Source: Sphingobium trunci (lineage in GTDB: Bacteria > Pseudomonadota > Alphaproteobacteria > Sphingomonadales > Sphingomonadaceae). Taken from it: DNA of 64,000 nucleotides. Numbering within the stretch: position 1 is the first letter of the stretch; each line of letters begins with the position of its first letter. This document shows positions 39,636 through 49,194 of this stretch, in pieces. The stretch covers positions 1 through 64,000 of the forward strand of contig NZ_JAKUJY010000017.1 in the NCBI RefSeq assembly GCF_022664535.1. Reading direction: 5' to 3'. The notes beneath the pieces are model-generated. The model did no database searches, was not told the origin of the DNA, and saw nothing but the letters and a program-made list of their open reading frames with translations. The translations under genes and the position numbers were made by a program.

Positions 39636-41197
39636 CAGCCTTCCCACCACACATGTTCGGCGAATTGATAACCCATCAGGCCCCCGGTGGACATGGATCG
39701 CAACCCCTTCAAGCGCCGGTCGTAGCCGTCGATCAGGCTGATGAAGACCGGTATGGCGACGCCGCAGCGGTCATGCACCAATCCCTGCATCTCGCCGTAA
39801 AGCTGCTTGCGCCGGGCCTGATCCGCTTCGCCGCGCGCTTCCAGCAGCAGCCGGTCGAACCGCGGATTGTTCCAGCCGGACTCGTTCCAGGCCGCATCGG
39901 ACTTGTAGAAGAGGCTGAAGATCAGGTCGGCGGTCGGGCGCGGGTTGGTGTTGCCGAAGGTCAGCGGATGCTTCATCCAGTGGGTCGACCAATATCCGTC
40001 GCCCGGCACCCGGTTGACGGCGAGGTTCAGGCCCACACGCGAACCATATTCCTGCATGATCGACGCCATGTCGACCGACCCGTCCGCCGCCGGGGAAGCA
40101 TAGACGGGCAAGCGCACGCCGCTCAGCCCCGCGCGCTGAAGATGCCATTTCGCCTTGTCGAGATCGAGCCCGGTCTGGGGCAGATCGGCGCGATAATAGG
40201 GATGGAAGGGGGGGATCGGCTGGTCGTTCGCGATCGTCGCATAGTCGCGATAGAGCGCTCGCTTGATGAGGGGTCGGTCGACCAGATATTTCATCGCCGC
40301 GACAAAATGGGGATTGTTCGTCGGCGCGCCATCCTGCCGCATGATGAGGTTGGTGTAGAGGCCGGACTTGCTTTCCAGCAGGGCATGGCCGCGCGAGGCG
40401 CGGACGCGCTTGGCCGAGCGCGGGTTGACCGCGATGATGAGGTGAACGTCGCCCGACAGCAACGCGTTGACGCGGCTGACCTCGTCGGGAATGCCGATCA
40501 GCTCGATCTCTTCCAGATAGGGCTTGCCGTTGCGCCAATAGTCAGGGTTGCGCCGCGCGAGCGTCCGCACGCCGGGTCGGAATTGCGCGCAGCGATAGGG
40601 GCCGGTGCCGTTGGCGCTGCGAAAATCCCTGGTCCCGGCGCGCAGGATCAGGAAATGCGACTGGGCGAGGATGGTCGGCAGGTCGGCATTGGGACCGGTC
40701 AGGCGGATGGTGACATCGAGCGGCCCTGTCGCCTTCACTTCGGCAAACTGATCGGCGATGGTCGCCATTTTCGAGCCGGTCGCCGGGTCCTTGTGCCGCA
40801 GCAGCGACCAGGCCACATCCCGGGCCGACAAAGTCGCCCCATCATGGAAGCTGACGCCCCGGCGCAGACGGATATGCCAGTTCTGCTGGTCGCCGCTCTC
40901 GATCCGTTCGGCCAGAGCGGGGCGGGCGACCATGTTGCCGTCCAGCTCCGTCAACCCGTTGTAGAACATATAATGGCGCACATAGTCGGTCGACAGCGCG
41001 CCCTTGGCCGGATCGAGCGTGTCGGCGGTCGAACTGGACAGGCTCGCCACGCGAATGCGCCCTCCGACGCGTGGCCCGGGCTGCGCGGCAAGGGCAGCCT
41101 GTGGCAACAACAGCCCGGCGCCCAATCCGCCCAGCAGCTCGCGCCGCGAAAAGGGAAGCCCGTCGGTCAATGGATGATGTCCTGCCATTTGTACCAA
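39635..41197 (-). CDS. Periplasmic substrate-binding protein of a peptide-type ABC importer
   Basis: A 520-residue SBP_bac_5 family protein with a Tat-like signal (PFSRRELLGGLGAGLLLPQA). Domain landmarks are LRRGVSFHDGATLSARDVAW, ATGPLDVTIRLTGPNADLP and the conserved NPDYWRNGKPYLEEIELIGI. It defines what the importer carries; family members bind peptides, opines, nickel complexes or other small molecules. It overlaps the upstream oxidase stop by about 31 bases; an internal ATG at 41188 is an alternative start. Confidence 0.9.
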   Translation of the reverse strand: MVQMAGHHPLTDGLPFSRRELLGGLGAGLLLPQAALAAQPGPRVGGRIRVASLSSSTADTLDPAKGALSTDYVRHYMFYNGLTELDGNMVARPALAERIESGDQQNWHIRLRRGVSFHDGATLSARDVAWSLLRHKDPATGSKMATIADQFAEVKATGPLDVTIRLTGPNADLPTILAQSHFLILRAGTRDFRSANGTGPYRCAQFRPGVRTLARRNPDYWRNGKPYLEEIELIGIPDEVSRVNALLSGDVHLIIAVNPRSAKRVRASRGHALLESKSGLYTNLIMRQDGAPTNNPHFVAAMKYLVDRPLIKRALYRDYATIANDQPIPPFHPYYRADLPQTGLDLDKAKWHLQRAGLSGVRLPVYASPAADGSVDMASIMQEYGSRVGLNLAVNRVPGDGYWSTHWMKHPLTFGNTNPRPTADLIFSLFYKSDAAWNESGWNNPRFDRLLLEARGEADQARRKQLYGEMQGLVHDRCGVAIPVFISLIDGYDRRLKGLRSMSTGGLMGYQFAEHVWWEG

Positions 41198-42450
41198 AGG
41201 CCGACCAGCGGCAGGAACCAGGGTTTGCCGAAATGGCCGGGAACGCTGGGCCAGTCGAGGCCGTCCCAGGGATTGGCGGCTTTGTCCCCCGCCATCGCCC
41301 GCGCCATCATCTGGCCCATATAGGTCGCCATCTGCACGCCATGGCCGCTATAGCCCATGGAATAGAAAAGCCCGTCCTGTTCGCCCGCGCGCGGCAGCCG
41401 ATCGGCGGTCAGGTCGACCATCCCACCCCACACATGGTCGATGCCCACGCCCTTCAGCGCCGGGAAGATATCGCCCATCGTCTGTTCCAGGATGCGCCCG
41501 CTCTTGAGGTCCGAACGCGGGTCACTGATCGCAAAGCGCGCCCGTCCGCCGAAGATCAGCCGGTTGTCGGCGGTCAGGCGGAAATAATTGCCGATATTCT
41601 TGCTGGTTACATAGTTGCGCCGGCCGGGCAACAGCCTGTCGATCAGCGCATCGTCGAGCGGCTGCGTCGCTACCACGAAGCTTCCCACCGACACGATCCG
41701 CCGCCGGAACCAGCCGAAGGGCGCGGCGGCGGGCGCTCCGCCCGTCGCGACCAGCACCTGGTCCGCCACGACCTGTCCCCTGGGCGTGGTCAGGCGCCAG
41801 CCCGCGGCCAGCTTGTCCAGCCCCGTCACCTCCGCGCCCTCATATATTTTCGCGCCCGCCCGCGCGGCGGCCTCCGCCAGCCCGATGCCGAAACGCGCCG
41901 GATGAAGCTGCGCGCTGGTCGTCTGGATCAGCGCGCCGTAAAAGGCGTCCGATCCCACTTCCTCGCGGATACGCTCCGGCGGCACGAGCCGGACATCATC
42001 GTCCACCTCGGCGGCGAGCAGGTCATGCGCGCGCACCAGCTTCTCATAATGTTGCGGCTTGGCGGCGAGCTTCACGCGGCCGCAGCGGTTGAAGGCGCAA
42101 TCGATGGCCTCCTCCGTCACCAGCCGCTCCACCATGTCGACCGCATCGCAATGGGCGCGATAATAGACCTTGGCGATCTCCTTGCCGAAGCGGGCGGAGA
42201 GGGCGCCATAGTCATGCGCCGTTCCATTGTTGCACTGGCCGCCATTGCGTCCCGATGCCTCGCCCACCACGCGCCCCGCCTCCAGCAGCACGACGCTCGC
42301 GCCGCGCTTTGCCAGCGCCAGTGCCGCCGAAAGCCCGGTGAAGCCGCCGCCTATAATGACGACATCTGCCTTGCCTTCCACCGCGCCCCGCGCCCCGCCG
42401 GTGAAGGCGGGGGCGCTGGCGAGCCAATAGGAGAGGGGGGACGCGCTCAT
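41167..42450 (-). CDS. FAD-dependent oxidoreductase, PuuB/OrdL-like
   Basis: A 427-residue DAO-fold flavoprotein: ADVVIIGGGFTGLSAALALA at the N-terminus binds FAD, EASGRNGGQCNNG is the flavin-loop motif of gamma-glutamylputrescine oxidase (PuuB/OrdL), and YSGHGVQMATYMGQMMARAM closes the fold. Members oxidise primary or secondary amines to aldehydes and hydrogen peroxide. It is 8 bases downstream of the HAD gene and overlaps the binding-protein gene, so it belongs to the import operon. Confidence 0.9.
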   Translation of the reverse strand: MSASPLSYWLASAPAFTGGARGAVEGKADVVIIGGGFTGLSAALALAKRGASVVLLEAGRVVGEASGRNGGQCNNGTAHDYGALSARFGKEIAKVYYRAHCDAVDMVERLVTEEAIDCAFNRCGRVKLAAKPQHYEKLVRAHDLLAAEVDDDVRLVPPERIREEVGSDAFYGALIQTTSAQLHPARFGIGLAEAAARAGAKIYEGAEVTGLDKLAAGWRLTTPRGQVVADQVLVATGGAPAAAPFGWFRRRIVSVGSFVVATQPLDDALIDRLLPGRRNYVTSKNIGNYFRLTADNRLIFGGRARFAISDPRSDLKSGRILEQTMGDIFPALKGVGIDHVWGGMVDLTADRLPRAGEQDGLFYSMGYSGHGVQMATYMGQMMARAMAGDKAANPWDGLDWPSVPGHFGKPWFLPLVGLWYKWQDIIH

Positions 42451-42458
42451 CGCTGGGG

Positions 42459-43127
42459 TCAGAGGCCAACGACCGCCGGAAGAGCGCCGATATGCGGAAT
42501 TTCGACGTCGCGATAGAAGGCGTTGGACGGTTCATGCCCCCGGCCCACGAACACGCGGCAGCCGAAATGCAGGTCGCTCGCGGTGTTCTGGTCATAACGG
42601 AAGCTGGAGGATACGTGCATCATCTCTTCAGGCTTCGCGCCAAGCTGGTCGAACATATATTCGAACGCCTGCATGCGGGGCTTGTAGGCCTGTGCCATCT
42701 GCGCGGTGTAGACGGCGTGGAAGGGCGCGCCCAACATGCCGACATTGTGATGGATCTGGTCGTTCATCGCGTTGGAGAGGATGACGAGAGGAATCTTGTC
42801 GCCGATCTTGGAAAGGCCGCCCGGCACATCCTCATGCGGACCCCAGGTGGGGACGGCATTGTAGACCGCGTCGGCATCGGCCTCGCGATATTCGACGCCC
42901 CAGCGCTTGCAGGTGCGCCTGAGCGAATTGCGGATGATCTCCTGATAGGGTTCCCACGGACCCAGTACCTGGTCCAGCCGATAGGCGCCCCAATCCTTGC
43001 AGAAGGCGGGCAGGTCCTCTGTCGCCACGCGGTCGGCCATGAAGGCGCTCGCCATCTCCGTCATGCGGAAACGGGTCAGCGTGCCATAGCAGTCGAAGCT
43101 GATATATTTGGGCCGGAAATTGGGCAT
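42459..43127 (-). CDS. HAD-family hydrolase, haloacid dehalogenase type II
   Basis: A 222-residue protein starting at 43127 with GGGGGAT upstream. ISFDCYGTLTRFRM contains the nucleophilic Asp, ILSNAMNDQIHHN the Ser/Asn of motif II, and HVSSSFRYDQNTASDLHFGC the acidic motif region. Type II members include 2-haloacid dehalogenases, but many act on phosphorylated or other small acids, so the substrate is open. First gene of the long minus-strand operon ending at 33191. Confidence 0.88.
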   Translation of the reverse strand: MPNFRPKYISFDCYGTLTRFRMTEMASAFMADRVATEDLPAFCKDWGAYRLDQVLGPWEPYQEIIRNSLRRTCKRWGVEYREADADAVYNAVPTWGPHEDVPGGLSKIGDKIPLVILSNAMNDQIHHNVGMLGAPFHAVYTAQMAQAYKPRMQAFEYMFDQLGAKPEEMMHVSSSFRYDQNTASDLHFGCRVFVGRGHEPSNAFYRDVEIPHIGALPAVVGL

Positions 43128-43413
43128 GGGTGGAAATCCCCCTTGTTGAGCATGGCCGTGGGGCCGTTTCGATGGGGCCATTACGGCATGGGCTGTCCGG
43201 AACATGTCTCCGATTGGCTTGGCGAGCGGCGCAGATTTGGACCTTTTATACCATGGTTTCGGCATAGTTTGCCGCGGGCCGATCGGGACGGCAATCGCGG
43301 GGATGGAAAGCTGCTTTGGACCGGCCGACAAGCCGAAGGGCGGCAGATAATGTCGACGCTTTTACCTCCGCCGTCGTCATTCCCGCCTGAGCGGGAGCGA
43401 AGATGAGGAACGG

Positions 43414-44340
43414 TTAATAGCCCCGGTCCGGGCGAACTTCGCCGTCCATTGGCAGGCCAGCTTCAAACTTGCGAATATTGGCGATCAACGCTCGCGCCGC
43501 GCTGTCCGCGCGTGTCATGCTGGCGATGTGAGGCGTCAGCAGGATGCGCGGATGGTCCCAGAAGGGATGCTGTTCGGGCAGCGGTTCAGGCTCTGTCACG
43601 TCCAGGATCGCCGCAGAAAGATGCTCCTCTTCTAGCAGCGACAGCAGATCATGCTCCACCAGATGTCCGCCCCGACCGACATTGACCAGCGCAGCGCCAT
43701 CCGGCAGTTGCGACAGCGTGTCCCGGCACAAAATGCCGCGGGTCTCCGCTGTCAAAGGCAGGAGGCAGATGAGGATGTCGCAACCCGACAGGAAGGCAGG
43801 CAATTCCGCCTCGCCGGCATGGCAGTTCACGCCCTCGATATCGCGACGCGACCGGCTCCACCCCGATAGCGCAAAGCCGAAGGGGCGGAGCGCGCGCAGC
43901 ACGGCCTGTCCCAGTTGCCCCAGCCCCATCACCCCGACGCGGCGCGCGGCGGCGGGGACAAGCTTGACCGGCGCCCAGCGATGCTCCTGCTGCGCGATGC
44001 GATAGTCGATCAGCTTGCGGTGCAGCGTCAGCACCGCGCCACAGACATATTCCACCATGCCTTCTGTGATGCCCGGCTCGATCATGCGCACCAGCCGGAC
44101 ATGGGGTGGCAGCTTGCCCATGTCGAACTGGTCGATCCCGGCGCCCACCGAAAAGAGGATTTCCAGCCCCGATAGCCGCGCCAGCAGATCGGCGGACGGG
44201 TCCCATGCCGCCAGATAGCGGATCGCGGCCGGATCACCCATTTCATCGGGGGTCACGAAGGCGATGTCAGGCGCTTCGGTCGCGAATATCTCACGCCAGA
44301 TGCGGCCGCGTTCGGGGTCGGAGGTGTAAAGCAGCGTCAT
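43414..44340 (-). CDS. D-isomer-specific 2-hydroxyacid dehydrogenase (GhrA-like)
   Basis: A 308-residue NAD(P)H-dependent reductase of the GhrA subgroup. GVMGLGQLGQAVLRALRPFG is the Rossmann motif, NVGRGGHLVEHDLL has the catalytic Arg and LTPHIASMTRADSAA the catalytic His. GhrA proteins reduce glyoxylate and hydroxypyruvate. Its ATG at 44340 overlaps the PepSY stop by 4 bases, an unusual coupling. The 286 bases downstream hold part of a palindromic repeat only (about 43377-43402). Confidence 0.9.
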   Translation of the reverse strand: MTLLYTSDPERGRIWREIFATEAPDIAFVTPDEMGDPAAIRYLAAWDPSADLLARLSGLEILFSVGAGIDQFDMGKLPPHVRLVRMIEPGITEGMVEYVCGAVLTLHRKLIDYRIAQQEHRWAPVKLVPAAARRVGVMGLGQLGQAVLRALRPFGFALSGWSRSRRDIEGVNCHAGEAELPAFLSGCDILICLLPLTAETRGILCRDTLSQLPDGAALVNVGRGGHLVEHDLLSLLEEEHLSAAILDVTEPEPLPEQHPFWDHPRILLTPHIASMTRADSAARALIANIRKFEAGLPMDGEVRPDRGY

Positions 44341-45386
44341 GCGGGCAACTTTCTGATTGGGACACGGCGGCGCAGGGCACGAGCCTGCCACCACATCAGC
44401 GGCCCGGAAATGGACAGGGCAAGGAGCGCCAGGGCCGCGACCATCCACAGCATCGGCCCAACCGGCCCCAGGCTGTTGCCCGCATGCAGAGGCAGGACGG
44501 TCATCCAGAGCGCGCGATTCTGCTCGGCGGGGGTGGCGCTGACGATATGCGGCGCGGCGATGGTGACGACAACGCGATGGACGGCCAGCGCATTACGCTC
44601 CGGCGCGTGGAAATTGACGGTCAGGCGCTCGTCGGTCAGGCGGAAGTCGCGGAGCCTGCTGTCGGGAAAGGTGCTTTGCGCCAAGGCCAATCCTTGGTCG
44701 ATCATCGCCGCGTTGACTGCTCGGTGACGCGGCGCGGGACCATCCCCATCCAGAAGTTCCGGCACGATCAGCAACATCCCGGTTACCGCGAGAAAAGCCA
44801 GAAGCAGCGACGCCACCACGCCAACGGTGCGATGCAATTGCCGCAACACCAGCCGGAAAGCCACGCTCCAGCGGATTGCAAGATGTTTCGCCACCGGCCC
44901 GCGCCTGGGCCACCAGAAGACCAGGCCCGTCACAGCCATGGCAAACAGCCCCAGCGCATTCAGCAGCACGACGGCCATGCCCGCCTTGCCCGCCATCAGC
45001 CGGTAGTGAATCTGAAGCGCCGCCTCTACCGGAAAAGCCCAGACGCTGCCTGCACGCAGCAGCTTTCCGCCCGCCGGATCGATCGAGGCATAGCGGATTG
45101 CGCCCTGCGCATCGCTCATTTCCGCCATATAGGTCGCGCCCTCGACATCGGGCGCGAACAACCGGGCCACGGCAAAGCCGGGCAGCGCCTTCTCCGCTTC
45201 CGTCACGACCGTCCCGGCGGAAACGACCGGCCCGCTTGCATGGCTCACCATCCCGGCAGGATCGATCGTCCGCGCCACCGGCCCGCGATAAAGGAGCAAT
45301 ATGCCGGTGAGCGCCTGCACCAGCAGCAACGCCGCCATGGTCAGCCCGATATATTTATGGATGCGAAGCCATTGCCCCCGGCTCAT
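44337..45386 (-). CDS. PepSY-associated transmembrane protein
   Basis: A 349-residue inner-membrane protein with about four helices: LRIHKYIGLTMAALLLVQAL at the N-terminus (with His of the PepSY_TM family), AMAVTGLVFWW, GVVASLLLAFLAVTGMLL and a last one near MLWMVAALALLALSISG. Such proteins are linked to iron-siderophore uptake, some acting as ferric reductases. It lies just downstream of a TonB-dependent siderophore receptor but a terminator separates them. GGAGAA precedes the ATG at 45386; an earlier frame start at 45413 is less likely. Confidence 0.87.
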   Translation of the reverse strand: MSRGQWLRIHKYIGLTMAALLLVQALTGILLLYRGPVARTIDPAGMVSHASGPVVSAGTVVTEAEKALPGFAVARLFAPDVEGATYMAEMSDAQGAIRYASIDPAGGKLLRAGSVWAFPVEAALQIHYRLMAGKAGMAVVLLNALGLFAMAVTGLVFWWPRRGPVAKHLAIRWSVAFRLVLRQLHRTVGVVASLLLAFLAVTGMLLIVPELLDGDGPAPRHRAVNAAMIDQGLALAQSTFPDSRLRDFRLTDERLTVNFHAPERNALAVHRVVVTIAAPHIVSATPAEQNRALWMTVLPLHAGNSLGPVGPMLWMVAALALLALSISGPLMWWQARALRRRVPIRKLPA

Positions 45387-45403
45387 TGCATTCTCCGAAC
45401 AGG

Positions 45404-45452
45404 AAAAAGCCACCGGCGACCCTCAGGCTTGGAGGGTTGGGTCGCCGGTGGC
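45404..45452 (-). terminator. Rho-independent terminator downstream of the TonB receptor
   Basis: A perfect 14-bp stem (GCCACCGGCGACCC/GGGTCGCCGGTGGC, 45409-45422 and 45439-45452) followed by TTTTT on the minus strand. It ends the receptor transcript before the PepSY gene. Confidence 0.92.
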
Positions 45453-45483
45453 CGATCGAGCTTAGAGGCCCGACATCAGAGCA

Positions 45484-47628
45484 TCAGAAATCAAACGTCG
45501 CCCGAACCGTGAACGACCGCGGCGTGCCCGGCTGGACCCACAAGCTTGCATAGGAACTGGCGTAGTAGGTTTTGTTCAGCAGATTATTGACGTCCGCAGA
45601 CACCTTGATCTGGTCGGTGATGTTGAACGAACCCAGCACCTTTACCAGCGTATAGCTGGGGAGGAAAAAGGTGGTTGCGGTCTCGCCCAGACGCCGCCCG
45701 ACATAGTTCACGCCCGCGCCCAGCATGGCTTCATGCTCCCCGATCGAGAAATTCTTGAACAGCAGGGCATTGCCCTGATGCTTGGGAATGTTGATCAGCG
45801 GATCGCCCTTGTTGATAGGTTGCTGGAAATTCGGGTCCGTAACAGCGTCTGCCCATCCTGCGTCGGTATAGGCATAAGTCAGGAACAGTTCGAAACCAGC
45901 GGGTAGCTTGGCATTAAGGTCGAACTCAACACCCTTGCTTTTGGCAGCGCCCACAGGCGCCGAGAAGCCCGCATGAGCAGAGTCGTTGCTCAACACGTTC
46001 GTCTTTTTCATAGAGTAAAGCGACAAGGTGCTGGTCAAGCGGCCATCAGGCGTGACGAACTTGGCACCAACCTCGTAGGAACGGCTGATTTCGGGATCGA
46101 ATGGGGTGCCCTGCCAGTCGGTGCCGCTATTGGGGCGGAAGCCCTTGCCATAGCTGGCATAGAACGACAGGCTTTTCGTCGGCTCAAACACCAGACCGGC
46201 CATCGGGCTGAATTTGGTATAGGCCTTGTGAGGGTTGGGGTCGATCGCGCCCGGAGCCCTGTTGTCGATATCCTGACTGAAATCGTCATAGCGGCCGCCG
46301 AAGCGAACCTTCAGCTGTTCGGTGATCTCGATCTGGTCCTGCGCATAAATGCCCCAGGCTTTCTGAATTTCGGTCGCGTTCTGAACGATGCTGTTGGGCG
46401 TGGGAACCGGAGTGCTGTAGTCTGGATTATAGATATTGATGCTGTAGGGGTTAGGCCGCGGACGGTAACGGGTCTGGTAGGTGTCGATCTTGAAACGGTC
46501 CCAATCCGCGCCAATGCGGATATTGTGGAGGATCGATCCGGTTTCGAACTTCCCACTGATTTCGCCGCGGAACACCATATGGGTGGTGCTGTAGTCGCGA
46601 TAGCGGCGCTGACGAGTAAGTGTTTGGCCGTCCGTATAGAGCTGCTGGCGGCTTTGAACCAGTTCAGGGTCGCTGGAATAGCCCCGGAAGATCGTGTCCT
46701 TGTAACCGGCACCCAGCATCAGCGTCCAGTCATCATTGAAGTCATGCTGATACTGCGCCTGATGGCCCAAAACCTTGACCTTGATCGGACCATCGAGCGG
46801 CGTGCCGAGGAAGCGTGAGCTGGGAATGGCGCCCAGTGTGTAAACGCCCGTCGTCAGGTCCTTGAGCGCCACCACGCCGCGATCGAACGGCACCGCCTGG
46901 TTCACATATTCCATTTCATAGGTGAACAGGTCCTTGTCCGAGAATTTGGCAAGGAAGGACGGCGTCAGCACATATTTGCGGGTGTGGACCGTGTCGCGGA
47001 AGCTGTCGGCATCTTCCACCGCTCCGTTCAGGCGTACCGCAAACATCTCGTTGATGGGCAGGTTATAGTCGCCCTCGATGCGGTAGTTATTCCAACTGCC
47101 GCCTGCGACGCCGAAGCTGCCGAAGGTCTTTTCCAGCACCGGTTTCTTGGTGACGATGTTGATCGTGCCGCCCGGCTCGCCGCGGCCGAAGAGCGCCGAA
47201 TTCGGTCCCTTCAGCACTTCGATCCGCTCGACGTTCGACGCATCGCGCGGACCGCCATAGCCGCGGCCGCCGTTGAAGCCGTTGACCAGGAAGCCGCTTG
47301 GGAAATTCTCGTCGCCCGCAAAGCCACGGATCGCGAAGCTGTCCCACAGGCCGCCGAAATTATTCTGCTTCGAAACACCGCTCGCCAGTTCCAGCGCGGT
47401 GTCGAGGCGCGTGATGTTGAGGTCGTCGAGCAGCTTGCCTTCCAGGAACTGCACCGCCTGCGGGATTTCCTTGACGGGCGTGTCGCCGAAATATTGGCGC
47501 TTCATCGCCGTGACGACGATCGAGCCGTCCCCGGCATCTCCTGCCGTCTGGGCCTGGGCACTGGAAGCGAAGGCGATGGCGGCGGCACTGGCAGTCAAGG
47601 CCAGACGAAAAGCCGGAAAATTGCGCAT
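45484..47628 (-). CDS. TonB-dependent siderophore-type receptor
   Basis: A 714-residue outer-membrane receptor. After a signal peptide (ending SSAQAQ) the plug begins with a TonB-box-like GSIVVTAMKR and contains RIEVLKGPNSALFGRGEPGG and TINIVTKKP; about 22 barrel strands follow and the protein ends in RATFDF, the usual terminal Phe. The plug pattern (QAVQFLEGKLLDD, DSFAIRGFAGDENFPSGFLV) fits the siderophore subclass (FhuA/FpvA-like). It imports ferric siderophores using TonB energy. The nearby PepSY gene supports an iron role. The ligand is unknown. Confidence 0.93.
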   Translation of the reverse strand: MRNFPAFRLALTASAAAIAFASSAQAQTAGDAGDGSIVVTAMKRQYFGDTPVKEIPQAVQFLEGKLLDDLNITRLDTALELASGVSKQNNFGGLWDSFAIRGFAGDENFPSGFLVNGFNGGRGYGGPRDASNVERIEVLKGPNSALFGRGEPGGTINIVTKKPVLEKTFGSFGVAGGSWNNYRIEGDYNLPINEMFAVRLNGAVEDADSFRDTVHTRKYVLTPSFLAKFSDKDLFTYEMEYVNQAVPFDRGVVALKDLTTGVYTLGAIPSSRFLGTPLDGPIKVKVLGHQAQYQHDFNDDWTLMLGAGYKDTIFRGYSSDPELVQSRQQLYTDGQTLTRQRRYRDYSTTHMVFRGEISGKFETGSILHNIRIGADWDRFKIDTYQTRYRPRPNPYSINIYNPDYSTPVPTPNSIVQNATEIQKAWGIYAQDQIEITEQLKVRFGGRYDDFSQDIDNRAPGAIDPNPHKAYTKFSPMAGLVFEPTKSLSFYASYGKGFRPNSGTDWQGTPFDPEISRSYEVGAKFVTPDGRLTSTLSLYSMKKTNVLSNDSAHAGFSAPVGAAKSKGVEFDLNAKLPAGFELFLTYAYTDAGWADAVTDPNFQQPINKGDPLINIPKHQGNALLFKNFSIGEHEAMLGAGVNYVGRRLGETATTFFLPSYTLVKVLGSFNITDQIKVSADVNNLLNKTYYASSYASLWVQPGTPRSFTVRATFDF

Positions 47629-47963
47629 ATTGCTTACCCCTTGTAAAATCGCTGTTCCCTTATGTCCTGCGAAACGGGGTGAGCCGGCCTGTTCTTCTCT
47701 TTCTTTCCCGCCGGACTTCTTTCGCGTCCTTTGGTTCGGGGGCCGGTCACAGGGTGATTTTCACCTCTTGTTGAAGTCAGGCTAAGTCCGTGTTGCAGAA
47801 ATATTACGTCAAACTGGGTGCTCCTGACGGTGAAAAATTGTGAAATGACCTTCCGGACGGCATGAAAATCCGGTCGTGCGCCGGCTGTTTACTCTCGCGG
47901 GAAGCCCGGGAAAAAGGCCGCCTTCCACAGGGAAGGCGGCCAGGAACCCGCAGGCACTCGGGA
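47629..47963. other. Receptor promoter region and downstream terminator
   Basis: These 335 bases contain no gene that I can support. The part next to 47628 holds the receptor promoter; I could not recognise a Fur-type palindrome by eye. A minus-strand terminator for the DUF1624 gene lies at 47911-47941. Confidence 0.5.
47911..47941 (-). terminator. Rho-independent terminator of the DUF1624 operon
   Basis: Perfect 11-bp stem GGCCGCCTTCC/GGAAGGCGGCC with an ACAG loop, followed by TTTTT on the minus strand, 22 bases after the stop codon at 47964. Confidence 0.93.
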
Positions 47964-49175
47964 TCACAGATATTTAAGCCACCAGATGTCCTTGCGGCGC
48001 TGCTTGAGTTGCGCGAACCAGCGGGTGGGGAAATAGAGGATGGGGATCAGGATGAAGACCCAGATCCACACCCAGCGCAGATGGTCGACCCCGAACACCG
48101 TGCCCTTGGTCGGGCCGTACATCAGCAGCGCGATGTTGTAGATGACCTTCAGCGTGTAGAGATGCAGGATATAATAGAACATCGGGGCGCCGCCCAGCAT
48201 GGCGAGGTGCGGCATGGCCCTGCTGTCCTGATAGGTTTCGAACAGCGCGAGCAGCAGGCAGCCGGTGCCGATGGTCGGCATCAGGAACAGCAGCGAAGGC
48301 GGATATTTGGTGAGCGCCAGGAAGCTCATCACCGTGCGCAGGGGCGTCTGGGCAATGAACCAGGGCTTGTCGCCATAGACGTTGAGGTAGCGGATCATGA
48401 CGAAGCCGATGACGAGGCCAAGGCCCAGCATGGTCAGTCGCCGGATGCGCCGCTCCGGATCGCTGCCCTTCGCGAACCAGGGACCGCAGGCATAGCCGAG
48501 CAGGATCACGCCGATCCACGGCAGCACCGGATAAGTGGTCTTGAAGGCCATGCCCGCAATCTCGAACTTGTCACGCTGATGCAGTAGCGCCCAGGGGATG
48601 AAGAAGGGCGATTCCGCCGTCAGCCGGAGCGGATCGAGCAGATTGTGCAGGCAGACGATCGCCAGACCTAGCGCGAACTGCGCCGGGCGCGGAAGGTGGA
48701 TCAGGCCGGCAAGGCAGATCATGCTGAGGCCGATTGTCCAGATCACCTGCATCCACAGGACCGGCGGCGGAAATATGTTCGCCTGTGTTGGCCATGCATA
48801 GCAGACGACGGTGAATTCCAGGAACAGCAGGAACAGGCCGCGCTTGAACAGGAATTCCGACACTTCGCCTTTGCTGTGCGACTGACCGTAGAGCCAGGCC
48901 GACAGGCCCGTCAGCGCCACGAAGGTCGGCGCGCAGAAAGTCGAGAGCAGGCGAGTGAAGAACAGTCCCGGATCGGTCGTGTTCGCATTCACCGGATCGG
49001 TCACCTGCAAATGCAGGAACCATGTTTCGCGCACATGATCGACCAGCATGAACAGCATGACGAGGCCACGCAACGCATCGATGGCGATCAGGCGCGTGCG
49101 CGCCTTGGCGGCGTCCATGGGGGAGGCGGAGGCCCTAAGGCCGATGGAGGGGGCTTGGCCCGCGATACTGCTCAT
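47964..49175 (-). CDS. DUF1624/heparan-alpha-glucosaminide acetyltransferase-like membrane protein
   Basis: A 403-residue membrane protein with about ten helices. IDALRGLVMLFMLVDHVRET is the family-defining motif with the conserved Asp, Arg and His of DUF1624/NagX-like proteins, related to the lysosomal heparan glucosaminide N-acetyltransferase. Bacterial members may acylate sugars or carry acyl groups across the membrane; function here is unknown. It is the last gene of the DUF4198-HupE operon, 19 bases after the anchor gene. Confidence 0.88.
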   Translation of the reverse strand: MSSIAGQAPSIGLRASASPMDAAKARTRLIAIDALRGLVMLFMLVDHVRETWFLHLQVTDPVNANTTDPGLFFTRLLSTFCAPTFVALTGLSAWLYGQSHSKGEVSEFLFKRGLFLLFLEFTVVCYAWPTQANIFPPPVLWMQVIWTIGLSMICLAGLIHLPRPAQFALGLAIVCLHNLLDPLRLTAESPFFIPWALLHQRDKFEIAGMAFKTTYPVLPWIGVILLGYACGPWFAKGSDPERRIRRLTMLGLGLVIGFVMIRYLNVYGDKPWFIAQTPLRTVMSFLALTKYPPSLLFLMPTIGTGCLLLALFETYQDSRAMPHLAMLGGAPMFYYILHLYTLKVIYNIALLMYGPTKGTVFGVDHLRWVWIWVFILIPILYFPTRWFAQLKQRRKDIWWLKYL

Positions 49176-49194
49176 GGCACCTGTCCTTTATGCT

